A stretch of 64,000 nucleotides of DNA from Lentzea sp. NBRC 102530 (lineage in GTDB: Bacteria; Actinomycetota; Actinomycetes; Mycobacteriales; Pseudonocardiaceae). Made by a program: the position numbers and the translations under genes. Of the stretch, positions 1-8,271 are shown in pieces. The notes under the pieces were generated by a model. That model was not told where the DNA came from. It made no database searches and saw nothing but the letters and a program-made list of their open reading frames with translations. The DNA is taken from the NCBI RefSeq assembly GCF_030269365.1, contig NZ_BSTF01000008.1, positions 248,001-312,000 of the forward strand, read 5' to 3'. Numbering within the stretch: the first letter of the stretch is position 1; each line of letters begins with the position of its first letter.

Positions 1-228
1 CAAAAACCACTCAGTTTGTCCGGTGCGGACAATCGGCCAAGTTTCCACGTGGCAAGGAATGGCTTTCGACTACGTCTTTCGGGTGCATTTCTTCGATCGA
101 TCGAGACGTAACACCAGCACAAAGCGATTCCAGGTAGGTGAGATCACCCACCTGGAGGTGTCAACTGCGAGTCAAGTCCCCGCCTATGGCCGATCGTCTC
201 ACTGTGCGCGAATGGTTACGGTGCGAAC

Positions 229-1068
229 ATGACCGCACCTGAGCGTTCGCGATTAGCGAGAGAGCGGCTTTCGCGTGAACTACGCCGGTTGCGCACCGAG
301 GCGAAGATGACCGGCACGGCCACCGCCCGTGCCACCGGGATGAGCCAGTCAAAGCTGTCGAAGATCGAGAACGGCATGCTGCTCCCGTCCGTGACGGACG
401 TGGAGCGTCTCGTGGCGGAACTGGCCGCCGCGAGGGAGACGCGCATCGAACTGGTCGAACTCGCCAGGTCGCTGCACGCGGAGGCGGAAACCCGCCGCGT
501 CGTGCTGCACCGAGGAGCGCACCGCCACCAGCAGACGATCACCCGCGTGGAGGCGCGGGCTGCGACGTCGAGGTTCTTCCAGGTCAACCTGGTGCCCTCG
601 CTGCTGCAGTCCGAGGCCTACCTGCGGGTCGTGCTGGGGACGATGCCGCATTCGGAGCAGGAGGCCGCGGTGGCCGCCCTGCGCACCCGCCGTTCCCGGA
701 TGGACGACCTGGCCAAGCAGTTCGTGTTCGTGCTCTCCGAAAGCGCCCTGCGCTGGCGGATGGGCTCGGCCGACCTGATGGCCGAACAGGTCGAACACCT
801 GGCCGCCCTGCAACGCCGCCCGAACGTCCGCCTGGGCGTCGTGCCGTGGAACGTCGACGCGAACATCGTCGCGCTGCACGGGTTCCACATCTACGACGAG
901 CGCGTGGTGACGGTCAGCGTGCTGACCGGCAACGCCACCATCACCGATCCGCTGGACGTGCGCGAGTACCTCGCGTTGTTCGGCCGGCTGGAGAGGCTGG
1001 CGGTGCGAGGGGAGGAGTTGCAGGCGTTGCTGAAGCGCATCGCCGAAGACCACCGCCGGCTGGGGTAG
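229..1068 (+). CDS. XRE-family regulator with DUF5753 domain
   Basis: A 279-residue DNA-binding protein. An XRE-type helix-turn-helix lies at about residues 15-65 (TGMSQSKLSKIENG is the recognition region). It is followed by a DUF5753-type sensor domain (FFQVNLVPSLLQSEAYLR, later VRLGVVPW). This architecture is very common in actinomycetes and usually sits beside a small DUF397 protein; no DUF397 gene is visible next to this copy. The ATG at 229 is the first good start in a frame rich in Arg and Ala. The gene is monocistronic, and an inverted repeat separates it from pgsA. Ligand and targets are unknown. A second member of the family lies at 41347-42183. Confidence 0.85.
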   Translation: MTAPERSRLARERLSRELRRLRTEAKMTGTATARATGMSQSKLSKIENGMLLPSVTDVERLVAELAAARETRIELVELARSLHAEAETRRVVLHRGAHRHQQTITRVEARAATSRFFQVNLVPSLLQSEAYLRVVLGTMPHSEQEAAVAALRTRRSRMDDLAKQFVFVLSESALRWRMGSADLMAEQVEHLAALQRRPNVRLGVVPWNVDANIVALHGFHIYDERVVTVSVLTGNATITDPLDVREYLALFGRLERLAVRGEELQALLKRIAEDHRRLG

Positions 1069-1144
1069 CCGGGTTGATCCGCCGGGCTCGTGGGAGCGGC
1101 CTGGCAAGAGTTCCCGTGAGGGGGTCGGGCGGGCTGCCCGTGCT

Positions 1145-1195
1145 GGTTCGCCCGCCTGCCGTCCCGTCCCGCACCGGCGGGACCACGGGCGAACC
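1145..1195. repeat. nested inverted repeat, possible terminator
   Basis: GGTTCGCCCG (1145-1154) pairs with CGGGCGAACC (1186-1195), and an inner stem GTCCCGC/GCGGGAC (1166-1172 and 1177-1183) lies in the loop. It falls between the XRE gene and pgsA. There is no T-run, so it may be a factor-independent hairpin or an operator. Confidence 0.4.
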
Positions 1196-1266
1196 GTGCG
1201 TTCCAGGCGCCGAACGACCGCCCGCGGAACGCCTGTTTCAGCAGTCCAGCTAGGCTGCGACCTGCC

Positions 1267-1869
1267 ATGCTGAACATCTTCGCTCGCGCGTCCGTCTCGC
1301 GCGTCACCGATCCGATCGGGGCGTGGCTGCTGGCGCGTGGCCTCACGCCCAACGCCGTGACCGTCGCCGGAACGATCGGCGCCGTCGCCAGCGCGCTGTG
1401 GTTCATCCCCCGCGGTCAGCTGTTCCTCGGCTGCGCGCTCGTGACGTTCTTCGTGCTCCTCGACCTGATCGACGGGGCGATGGCCCGCGCTCAGGGGCCC
1501 ACGAAGTTCGGGGCCGTGCTCGACGCCACCTGCGACCGCATCGCGGACGGGGCGTTGTTCGCGGCGCTCACCTGGTACGCGTTCGACACCGGCAACCGGT
1601 GGACGGCGGCGGCCGGGTTCATCTGCCTGGTGGCCTCGCAGGTCATCTCCTACGTCAAGGCCCGTGCCGACGCGTCCGGGCTCAGCGCGGACGGTGGACT
1701 GGCGGAACGGGCCGAGCGGTTCATCGTCGCGCTGGTCGGCGCCGGGGTGCAGGGGCTCGGGGTGCCGTACCTGATGGACATCTCGCTGTGGTTGCTCGCG
1801 GCCATGACGGTGGTGACGGTCCTGCAGCGCATCACGGCCGTCGCGAAGTCCGCCAAGGAGGCGGCGTGA
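1267..1869 (+). CDS. pgsA: CDP-alcohol phosphatidyltransferase (phosphatidylinositol phosphate synthase, PgsA1 type)
   Basis: A 200-residue integral membrane enzyme. It should condense CDP-diacylglycerol with inositol phosphate, the first step towards phosphatidylinositol mannosides. The CDP-alcohol phosphotransferase signature D-x2-DG-x2-AR-x8-G-x3-D-x3-D is complete (DLIDGAMARA, then FGAVLDATCD) at about residues 68-92. Hydrophobic segments flank it. It is first in an operon with patA, pimA and a NUDIX gene, the same order as mycobacterial Rv2612c-Rv2609c, which supports the inositol-specific assignment over phosphatidylglycerophosphate synthase. Its TGA overlaps the GTG start of patA. In mycobacteria a HIT-family gene precedes pgsA; here an XRE gene does. 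Confidence 0.92.
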   Translation: MLNIFARASVSRVTDPIGAWLLARGLTPNAVTVAGTIGAVASALWFIPRGQLFLGCALVTFFVLLDLIDGAMARAQGPTKFGAVLDATCDRIADGALFAALTWYAFDTGNRWTAAAGFICLVASQVISYVKARADASGLSADGGLAERAERFIVALVGAGVQGLGVPYLMDISLWLLAAMTVVTVLQRITAVAKSAKEAA

Positions 1870-2768
1870 ACCTCGCGACGCTCGGGTACGGCGCCGGGTG
1901 GCGGTTGATCAGGTTGCTGCCCGAGTCCTGGGCGCGCGGGCTGTTCCGGGCGGGCGCCGACCACGCGGCCAGGAAGAACGGCGCCGGCGTCCAGCAGCTG
2001 CGCAAGAACCTGCGCAGGGTCGTGCCGCAGGCCGGTGAGGAGGAGCTGGACGAACTCGTCCGGGACTCGCTGCGGTCCTACGCGCGGTACTGGTGCGAGG
2101 CGTTCCGGTTGCCGTCGATGGACCTGAAGGCGGCGTACGAGAAGTGCGACTCGCAGGTGTCGGGGGTGGAGAACCTCGACGCGGCCATCAAGAACGGCAC
2201 CGGTGCGGTGGTGGCGCTGCCGCACAGCGGCAACTGGGACATGGCGGGCGTGTGGCTCGTCGGGCACTCCGGCACGTTCACGACGGTGGCCGAGCGGCTC
2301 AAGCCCGAGTCGCTGTACCGGAAGTTCGTGGAGTTCCGCGAGACGCTCGGCTTCGAGGTGCTGCCGCTGCACGGAGGCGACCGTCCACCCGCGACGGTGC
2401 TCGCCGAACGCCTGCGCGACAACAAGGTCGTCTGCCTGCTCGCCGACCGGGACCTGACGTCGTCGGGCGTGCCCGTGACGTTCTTCGGCGAGCAGACGCT
2501 GATGCCCGCCGGCCCGGCGCACCTGGCGGCCACGACCGGGGCCGCGTTGCTGCCGGTCGGGTGCTGGTTCACCGCGGACGGCTGGCACTTCCGGATCCAC
2601 CCGCCGATCAAGGTCGGCACGGTGCAGGCCGCCACGCAGGCGGTCGCCGACGTGTTCGCCGCCGACATCGCCGCGCACCCCGCCGACTGGCACATGTTGC
2701 AGCAGCTCTGGCTCGCCGACCTGCCGGAGAAGCGGCGCGCGGCGCTGGCCAGGAGGCTCGCGCGGTGA
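1866..2768 (+). CDS. patA: phosphatidylinositol mannoside acyltransferase
   Basis: A 300-residue member of the HtrB/LpxL-like lysophospholipid acyltransferase family. It should acylate the mannose of PIM1/PIM2 at the inner face of the membrane. The catalytic HX4D motif is visible as HSGNWD at about residue 119. The start is taken as GTG 1866, which overlaps the pgsA stop (GTGA). The frame is open much further upstream (from 1323), but that part only shadows pgsA. The position between pgsA and pimA matches mycobacterial Rv2611c. Translational coupling with pgsA is likely. Confidence 0.9.
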   Translation: MNLATLGYGAGWRLIRLLPESWARGLFRAGADHAARKNGAGVQQLRKNLRRVVPQAGEEELDELVRDSLRSYARYWCEAFRLPSMDLKAAYEKCDSQVSGVENLDAAIKNGTGAVVALPHSGNWDMAGVWLVGHSGTFTTVAERLKPESLYRKFVEFRETLGFEVLPLHGGDRPPATVLAERLRDNKVVCLLADRDLTSSGVPVTFFGEQTLMPAGPAHLAATTGAALLPVGCWFTADGWHFRIHPPIKVGTVQAATQAVADVFAADIAAHPADWHMLQQLWLADLPEKRRAALARRLAR

Positions 2769-2781
2769 AGGTCGTGGCCAG

Positions 2782-3894
2782 GTGAAGGTGGGAATCGTCT
2801 GCCCGTACTCCTTCGACGTGCCAGGGGGAGTGCAGGCGCACGTCGTCGACCTCGCGCGCGCCCTGATCGGCCTCGGCCACACCGTGAACGTCCTCGCGCC
2901 CGCCGACGACGACCACGAGCTGCCGCCGTTCGTCACGTCCGCGGGCCGCGCGGTCGGCATCCCGTACAACGGGTCGGTGGCACGCCTGAGCTTCGGGCCC
3001 GTCTCGTACGCGCGGGTGCGGCGCTGGATCGACGAGCACCAGTTCGACGTCCTGCACCTGCACGAACCGACGGCGCCGTCGCTGTCGATGCTCGCGCTGA
3101 TGGTCGCGGACGGCCCGATCGTCGCCACCTTCCACACCTCGACGCCGCGCTCGAAGATGCTGTCGGCGTTCCAGGGCGTGCTCCAGCCGTTCCTCGAGAA
3201 GGTCACCGCCCGCATCGCCGTGTCGGCGCTGGCGCGGCGCGTGCAGGTCGAGCACCTCGGCGGCGACGCGGTGGAGATCCCGAACGGCGTCGACGTCGAC
3301 TTCTTCGCCTCGGCGTCCACTTTGGACGGCTATCCCCGGGTGGGGGGCACGATCGGTTTCGTCGGCCGCTACGACGAACCGCGCAAGGGCATGCCGGTGC
3401 TGTGGGAGGCGTTCGGCCTGATCGCCGACGAGTTCCCGGACCTGCGCCTGCTCGTCGTGGGCCGCGGCGAGAACCCGTTCGAGGGCCGCTTCGCCGACCG
3501 CGTCGACCTGCTCGGCCAGGTGAGCGACGAGGACAAGGCCCGGATGCTGCGGTCGATCGACGTCTACGTGGCCCCGAACACCGGCGGCGAATCGTTCGGC
3601 ATCATCCTCACCGAGGCCATGTCCGCCGGCACCGCCGTGGTCGCCTCCGACCTCGACGCCTTCCGCCGCGTGCTCGACGACGGCAAGGCGGGCGTGCTCT
3701 TCCCGGTGAGCGACGCTCCCGCGCTGGCCGACGCCCTGCGTTCCGTGCTGCGCGACTCGGCCCTGCGCGCCGAGTACGTGTCCGTTGCGTCCCAACGGGT
3801 CCAGGCCTTCGACTGGTCCGTCGTCGCCTCCCAGGTCCTGCGCGTCTACGAGACCGCCATCGCCGCCGACCCGCGCCGGGTGAGCGAGGCATGA
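2782..3894 (+). CDS. pimA: phosphatidylinositol alpha-mannosyltransferase
   Basis: A 370-residue GT4 glycosyltransferase that moves mannose from GDP-mannose to phosphatidylinositol. The N-terminal acceptor domain opens with a beta-strand and the loop PGGVQAHV typical of PimA. The C-terminal GDP-mannose domain carries the EX7E motif (ESFGIILTE) and the R/K pair in RYDEPRKG. The start is GTG 2782, 13 bases after patA ends. The ATG of the next gene overlaps its TGA. The gene order matches mycobacterial Rv2610c. Confidence 0.93.
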   Translation: MKVGIVCPYSFDVPGGVQAHVVDLARALIGLGHTVNVLAPADDDHELPPFVTSAGRAVGIPYNGSVARLSFGPVSYARVRRWIDEHQFDVLHLHEPTAPSLSMLALMVADGPIVATFHTSTPRSKMLSAFQGVLQPFLEKVTARIAVSALARRVQVEHLGGDAVEIPNGVDVDFFASASTLDGYPRVGGTIGFVGRYDEPRKGMPVLWEAFGLIADEFPDLRLLVVGRGENPFEGRFADRVDLLGQVSDEDKARMLRSIDVYVAPNTGGESFGIILTEAMSAGTAVVASDLDAFRRVLDDGKAGVLFPVSDAPALADALRSVLRDSALRAEYVSVASQRVQAFDWSVVASQVLRVYETAIAADPRRVSEA

Positions 3895-4841
3895 CCGCCG
3901 CACTCGTGGTCGTGCTCGTCGCACTGCTGCTGGCCACCTGGATCCTGCGCATCGCCAACCGCCTGGACCGCCTGCACGTCCGCACCGACGCGGCCTGGGC
4001 CGCCGTCGACGCCGCCCTGGCCCGCCGAGCCGTCGTCGTCCGCGCCCTGCTGGACCCGGCGCTCTCCGCCGCGGCGTCCAAGGCCGAGGCCGCGTCCCGC
4101 GCCGACCGCGAAGAGGCCGAGAACGAACTCTCCGCGTTGCTGGGTGCCCTCGACCGCTCTTCGCTGGCCCCGGCGCTGGCCTTCGAACTCGCCGACGCCG
4201 AGGAACGGGTCGTGCTCGCCCGCCGCGTCCACAACGACGCCGTCCGCGACACGCTCCTGCAACGCCGCCGCCGCATCGTCCGCTGGCTGCGGCTGGCAGG
4301 CACCGCCCCGCAGCCGTCGTACTTCGAGATCGCCGAGCCCGCCGCCCCGTCCGACGCGGTGATGCTGAAGCCCCGGCCCTCTGCCCGCGTCGTGCTGACC
4401 GACCACGACGGCAGGGTCCTGCTGTTCCAGGGCTTCGACCCGGCCCGCCCGCAGGAGTCGTTCTGGTTCACCGTCGGCGGCGGCGTCGAGGACGGCGAGG
4501 AACTGCGCGAAGCGGCGCTGCGCGAGGCGTTCGAGGAAACGGGCCTGAAGCTGACGGCGGACGACCTCGTCGGCCCGGTCTGGCGGCGCCGCGCGGTGTT
4601 CAGCTTCGACGGCGAGACGTTCGACGCGGAGGAGTGGTTCTTCCACGCCACCGTCGCCGACGCCCCGGCCGTCGACACCTCGGGCTTCAACGACGTCGAG
4701 GAAACGTCGATCACCGCGTTCCGGTGGTGGAGCGCGGAGGAGCTGGAGGCGGCCGAGGACACCGTGTACCCGGTGCAGCTGGCCGAGCTCCTGCCGAGCC
4801 TGCGGACCGCGTGGGACGGCGAGACCCGCACGGTCCGCTGA
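3891..4841 (+). CDS. membrane-anchored LemA-like/NUDIX hydrolase (Rv2609c-like)
   Basis: A 316-residue protein made of two parts. An N-terminal transmembrane helix (residues 1-19) leads into a LemA-like helical segment (NRLDRLHVRTDAAWAAVD) up to about residue 140. A C-terminal NUDIX domain follows (about 155-310) with the Nudix box GX5EX7REUXEEXGU readable as GVEDGE...REAFEETGL. The ATG at 3891 overlaps the pimA stop (ATGA). Mycobacteria carry a similar gene in the same place (Rv2609c). The substrate is unproven; a nucleotide sugar such as GDP-mannose or a CDP-lipid precursor would fit the operon. It is the last gene of the PIM operon. Confidence 0.8.
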   Translation: MTAALVVVLVALLLATWILRIANRLDRLHVRTDAAWAAVDAALARRAVVVRALLDPALSAAASKAEAASRADREEAENELSALLGALDRSSLAPALAFELADAEERVVLARRVHNDAVRDTLLQRRRRIVRWLRLAGTAPQPSYFEIAEPAAPSDAVMLKPRPSARVVLTDHDGRVLLFQGFDPARPQESFWFTVGGGVEDGEELREAALREAFEETGLKLTADDLVGPVWRRRAVFSFDGETFDAEEWFFHATVADAPAVDTSGFNDVEETSITAFRWWSAEELEAAEDTVYPVQLAELLPSLRTAWDGETRTVR

Positions 4842-4898
4842 GCAGCTGCCCTGTAGTTCTGTCCGCACCCACCCGAGCCCGCTTCACGTTTTCCTGCC

Positions 4899-4986
4899 GC
4901 ACGCGGGGCCCCCGCGTGCGCTCAGTGCGAACGAAAGCTCCCCGCGTGCACTCCGGCAACGTGGAAAGCGCTCGTGAAACGAGCGC
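4899..4986. terminator. two hairpins in the convergent pim/pyrimidine gap
   Basis: Between the converging NUDIX and LLM genes lie two inverted repeats: GCACGCGGGG/CCCCGCGTGC (4899-4908 and 4910-4919) and GCGCTCGT-gaa-ACGAGCGC (4968-4986). They probably serve as terminators for one or both strands. Neither has a strong T-run. Confidence 0.45.
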
Positions 4987-5039
4987 GACCACGGACAGGA
5001 CTTCCGGCCGAACGCTTCAGGCGAGCCCGGCGGAAACCC

Positions 5040-6032
5040 CTACACGGCGGAGATGATCGCCGATCCGTAGGCGTCGCGCGTCTTGTCCTTCTCGTCGTGC
5101 ATCAGGTACAGCGCGAAGTTGTCGACCCCGATCTCCTTCAGCTCCTGCAACCGTTCGACGTGCGCGGACTCGGGGCCCACCAGGCAGAAGCGGTCCACGA
5201 TCGCGTCCGGCACGAAGTCCGTGGAACGGTTGCCCGCCTTGCCGTGGTGGGCGTAGTCGTAGCCCTCCCGGTCCTTGATGTAGTCGGTCAACGCCTTGGG
5301 CACGACGCCGGAATCCCCGTACCGCGCGACGAGGTCCGCGACGTGGTTGCCGACCATGCCGCCGAACCACCGCAGCTGGTCGCGCTGGTGGGCGAGGTCC
5401 GTGCCGACGTACGCGGGGGCGGCCACGCACATCGTGATCGCCGACGGGTCGCGGCCCGCGGCGGTGGCGGCTTCGCGGACGGAGCCGATGGTCCAGCGGG
5501 CGATGTCCGGGTCGGCGGTCTGCAGGATGAAGCCGTCGGCCTGCTCACCGACCATCTTCAGCGCGCGCGGACCGTAGGCGGCCATCCACATCTCGAGCTT
5601 TCCGTTGCGCACCCACGGGATCTGCACCGGCGTGCCGTGGTGTTCGACCTCTCGCCCCTCGGCCAGCTCCTTGATCACGTGCATCGCGGAGCCCAGCGTG
5701 GCCAGGGAGGCCGGTTTCTGGCCGATCACGCGGCGGGCCGAGTCGCCCCGGCCGATGCCGCAGACCGTGCGGTTGCCGAACATGTCGTTCAGGGTGGCGA
5801 AGAGCGACGCCGTGACGGACCAGTCGCGGGTCGACGGGTTGGTGACCATCGGGCCCACCACGAGGTCCCTGGTCGCGGCGAGCACCTGCGAGTAGATGAC
5901 GAACGGTTCCTGCCACAGCACGCAGGAGTCGAACGTCCAGCCGTAGCGGAAGCCGCAGTCCTCGGCCGCGCGGAGGCCTTCCACCACGTCCCGCGCCGGC
6001 GGGTCGGTCTGAAGCACTACACCGAAGTCCAC
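5040..6032 (-). CDS. LLM-class F420-dependent oxidoreductase in the pyrimidine catabolism operon
   Basis: A 330-residue luciferase-like TIM-barrel flavin or F420 enzyme. Family features include a start in a beta-strand (VDFGVVLQTD), the FNGCGxGD-like loop read here as CGIGRGDSARR, and KMVGEQADGFILQ. The start is GTG 6032, with GGAAGGG a suitable distance upstream. It lies 14 bases after the dihydropyrimidinase stop and is last in the NCS1-bup-hydA operon. LLM proteins of this kind are often found beside dihydropyrimidinase. A role as the missing uracil/dihydrouracil redox enzyme is an inference; an alternative is oxidation of a related hydantoin or pyrimidine. The cofactor (F420 or FMN) cannot be fixed from sequence alone. 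Confidence 0.82.
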   Translation of the reverse strand: MDFGVVLQTDPPARDVVEGLRAAEDCGFRYGWTFDSCVLWQEPFVIYSQVLAATRDLVVGPMVTNPSTRDWSVTASLFATLNDMFGNRTVCGIGRGDSARRVIGQKPASLATLGSAMHVIKELAEGREVEHHGTPVQIPWVRNGKLEMWMAAYGPRALKMVGEQADGFILQTADPDIARWTIGSVREAATAAGRDPSAITMCVAAPAYVGTDLAHQRDQLRWFGGMVGNHVADLVARYGDSGVVPKALTDYIKDREGYDYAHHGKAGNRSTDFVPDAIVDRFCLVGPESAHVERLQELKEIGVDNFALYLMHDEKDKTRDAYGSAIISAV

Positions 6033-6046
6033 GGGTCGCGCCCTTC

Positions 6047-7432
6047 CTAGACGAGGTACTGGTTGAGATCGCGGGTCACGAACCGGCCGTGGCCCCTCGA
6101 GCCGTGGTAGGCGCCGTCGGCGATCACCTTGCGGCCGCGCGAGAACACGGTGTCGACCTTGCCGGTGATGTCGAAGCCCTCGTAGGCCGAGTAGTCCACG
6201 GCCATGTGGTGCGTCTCGGCGGAGATCGTCTGGGACGCCTGCGGGTCGTAGACCACCACGTCCGCGTCGGCTCCCGGTGCGATCACGCCCTTGCGCGGGT
6301 ACATGCCGAACATGCGCGCGGGCGTGGTGGCGACGATCTCGACCCACCGTTCGCGGGTGATCTCGCCCTTCACGACGCCCTGGTGCAGCAGGTCGACGCG
6401 GTGTTCGACGCCGGGCATGCCGTTCGGGATCTTCGAGAAGTCGCCGACGCCGAGCTGCTTCTGGTCCTTGAAGCAGAACGGGCAGTGGTCGGTGCTCACC
6501 ACGGAGAGGTCGTTGGTGCGCAGACCCCGCCACAGCGACGACTGGTGTTCCTTGGGGCGCAACGGCGGCGACGCCACGTACTTCGCGCCCTCGAACCCGG
6601 GACGGGCCAGGTCCTCCAGCGAGAGGTACAGGTACTGCGGGCACGTCTCGGCGAACACGTTCTGGCCCGTGTCGCGTGCGGCCGTCACGGCGTCGAGTGC
6701 CTGTGACGCCGAGAGGTGCACGATGTACAACGGCGAACCGGTGACCTTCGCGAGCTGGATCGCGCGGGAGGTGGCCTCGCCCTCCAGTTCCGGTGGCCTG
6801 GTCAGGCCGTGCTGCACGGGGTCGCCCAGGCCGGATGCCAGCGCCTGCGCGACGAGCTGGTCGATCGCGATGCCGTTCTCCGCGTGCATCATGATCGTGG
6901 CGCCGGTCTCGCGCGCCTTCTGCATGGCGCGCAGGATCTCGCCGTCGGTCGCGTAGAACACGCCGGGGTAGGCCATGAACATCTTGAAGCTGTTCACGCC
7001 CGCCGCGATGCAGGACTCCATCTCCTTGAGCGACTCGTCGGTCACGTCGGAGATGATCATGTGGAAGCCGTAGTCGACGGCGCAGTTGCCGTCCGCCTTG
7101 GTGTGCCACTTGTCCAGAGTGGACAACAGGGACGAACCCTTGGGCTGCACGGCGAAGTCGACGATCGTCGTCGTGCCGCCCCACGCCGCCGCGATCGTGC
7201 CGGTCTCGAACGTGTCGGCGGACTGGGTGCCGCCGAACGGCATCTCCATGTGCGTGTGCGCGTCGATGCCGCCGGGGATCACGTACTTGCCGGCCGCGTC
7301 GATCACCTCGTCGGCCTGCACCTCGAAACCGGGCGTGACCAGGGCGGCGATGTGCTCGCCCTGGATCAGCACGTCGGCGGCGTGCGAGCCGGTCGCGTTG
7401 ACGACCAGGCCGTTGCGGATCAGGACACTCAC
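6047..7432 (-). CDS. hydA: dihydropyrimidinase
   Basis: A 461-residue cyclic amidohydrolase that opens dihydrouracil or dihydrothymine to the N-carbamoyl-beta-amino acid. Metal ligands are visible: HxH in GGIDAHTHMEMP (about residue 58), the carboxylated Lys region NSFKMFMAYPG, HAENG, and STDHCPF with the late Asp of the family. The GTG start at 7432 overlaps the stop of the beta-ureidopropionase gene (GTGA), so translation is coupled. The close D-hydantoinase family cannot be excluded by motif, but the adjacent beta-ureidopropionase, aminotransferase and semialdehyde dehydrogenase point to pyrimidines. Confidence 0.93.
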   Translation of the reverse strand: MSVLIRNGLVVNATGSHAADVLIQGEHIAALVTPGFEVQADEVIDAAGKYVIPGGIDAHTHMEMPFGGTQSADTFETGTIAAAWGGTTTIVDFAVQPKGSSLLSTLDKWHTKADGNCAVDYGFHMIISDVTDESLKEMESCIAAGVNSFKMFMAYPGVFYATDGEILRAMQKARETGATIMMHAENGIAIDQLVAQALASGLGDPVQHGLTRPPELEGEATSRAIQLAKVTGSPLYIVHLSASQALDAVTAARDTGQNVFAETCPQYLYLSLEDLARPGFEGAKYVASPPLRPKEHQSSLWRGLRTNDLSVVSTDHCPFCFKDQKQLGVGDFSKIPNGMPGVEHRVDLLHQGVVKGEITRERWVEIVATTPARMFGMYPRKGVIAPGADADVVVYDPQASQTISAETHHMAVDYSAYEGFDITGKVDTVFSRGRKVIADGAYHGSRGHGRFVTRDLNQYLV

Positions 7433-8271
7433 GGCGTCACCAGGCCCTCGTAGGTGTCGGGACGGCGGTCGCGGTAGAACGCCCACGTGTCGCGGACCTC
7501 GGTCAGCAGGTCCAGGTCGAGGTCGCGCACCACGAGCTCTTCCTCGGTGTCGGACGCCGCGTCGCCGACGAGCTGGCCGCGCGGCGACACGAAGTACGTC
7601 TGGCCGTAGAACTCGTTGTCGCCCAAGGGCTCCACGCCCACCCGGTTGATCGCGCCGACGAAGTACTCGTTCGCGACGGCCGCGGCGGGCTGCTCCAGCT
7701 TCCACAGGTACTCGCTGAGAGACCTGGACGTCGCCGACGGGTTGAACACGATCTTCGCGCCCGCGAGCCCGAGTGCGCGCCACCCCTCGGGGAAGTGGCG
7801 TTCGTAGCAGATGTAGACGCCGATGCGCCCGACCGCCGTGTCGAACGTCGGGTACCCGAGGTTGCCCGGCTTGAAGTAGAACTTCTCCCAGAAGCCCTTG
7901 ACCTGCGGGATGTGGTTCTTGCGGTACTTGCCGAGGTACGTGCCGTCGGCGTCGATCACGGCCGCGGTGTTGTAGTAGACGCCCGGCTGCTCGACCTCGT
8001 ACATCGGCACGATCAGCACGATGTTGTGCTGCGCGGCCACCTCCTGCATGAGCCGGGTGGTCGGACCGTCCGGAATGGACTCGGTGTAGGAGTAGAAGTC
8101 CGCGTCCTGCACCTGGCAGAAGTACGGCCCGTAGAAGAGCTCCTGCAGGCACAGCACCTGCGCGCCCTGCGATGCGGCAGTGCGGATGTGCTCGACCGCG
8201 TTCGCGATCATCGACTCCTTGTCGCCCGTCCACTTCTGCTGGACGAGCGCCGCCCGGATGATGTTGCTCAC
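7429..8271 (-). CDS. beta-ureidopropionase (nitrilase superfamily N-carbamoyl-beta-alanine amidohydrolase)
   Basis: A 280-residue carbon-nitrogen hydrolase. It should cleave N-carbamoyl-beta-alanine to beta-alanine, CO2 and ammonia. The Glu-Lys-Cys triad is visible as LCLQELFYG, KYRKNHIP and GVYICYERHFPE. The length is that of the compact bacterial family. The GTG start at 8271 overlaps the permease stop, and its own stop overlaps hydA, so three genes are coupled. N-carbamoylputrescine amidase is the closest alternative; the neighbours make the pyrimidine role far more likely. Confidence 0.88.
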   Translation of the reverse strand: MSNIIRAALVQQKWTGDKESMIANAVEHIRTAASQGAQVLCLQELFYGPYFCQVQDADFYSYTESIPDGPTTRLMQEVAAQHNIVLIVPMYEVEQPGVYYNTAAVIDADGTYLGKYRKNHIPQVKGFWEKFYFKPGNLGYPTFDTAVGRIGVYICYERHFPEGWRALGLAGAKIVFNPSATSRSLSEYLWKLEQPAAAVANEYFVGAINRVGVEPLGDNEFYGQTYFVSPRGQLVGDAASDTEEELVVRDLDLDLLTEVRDTWAFYRDRRPDTYEGLVTP

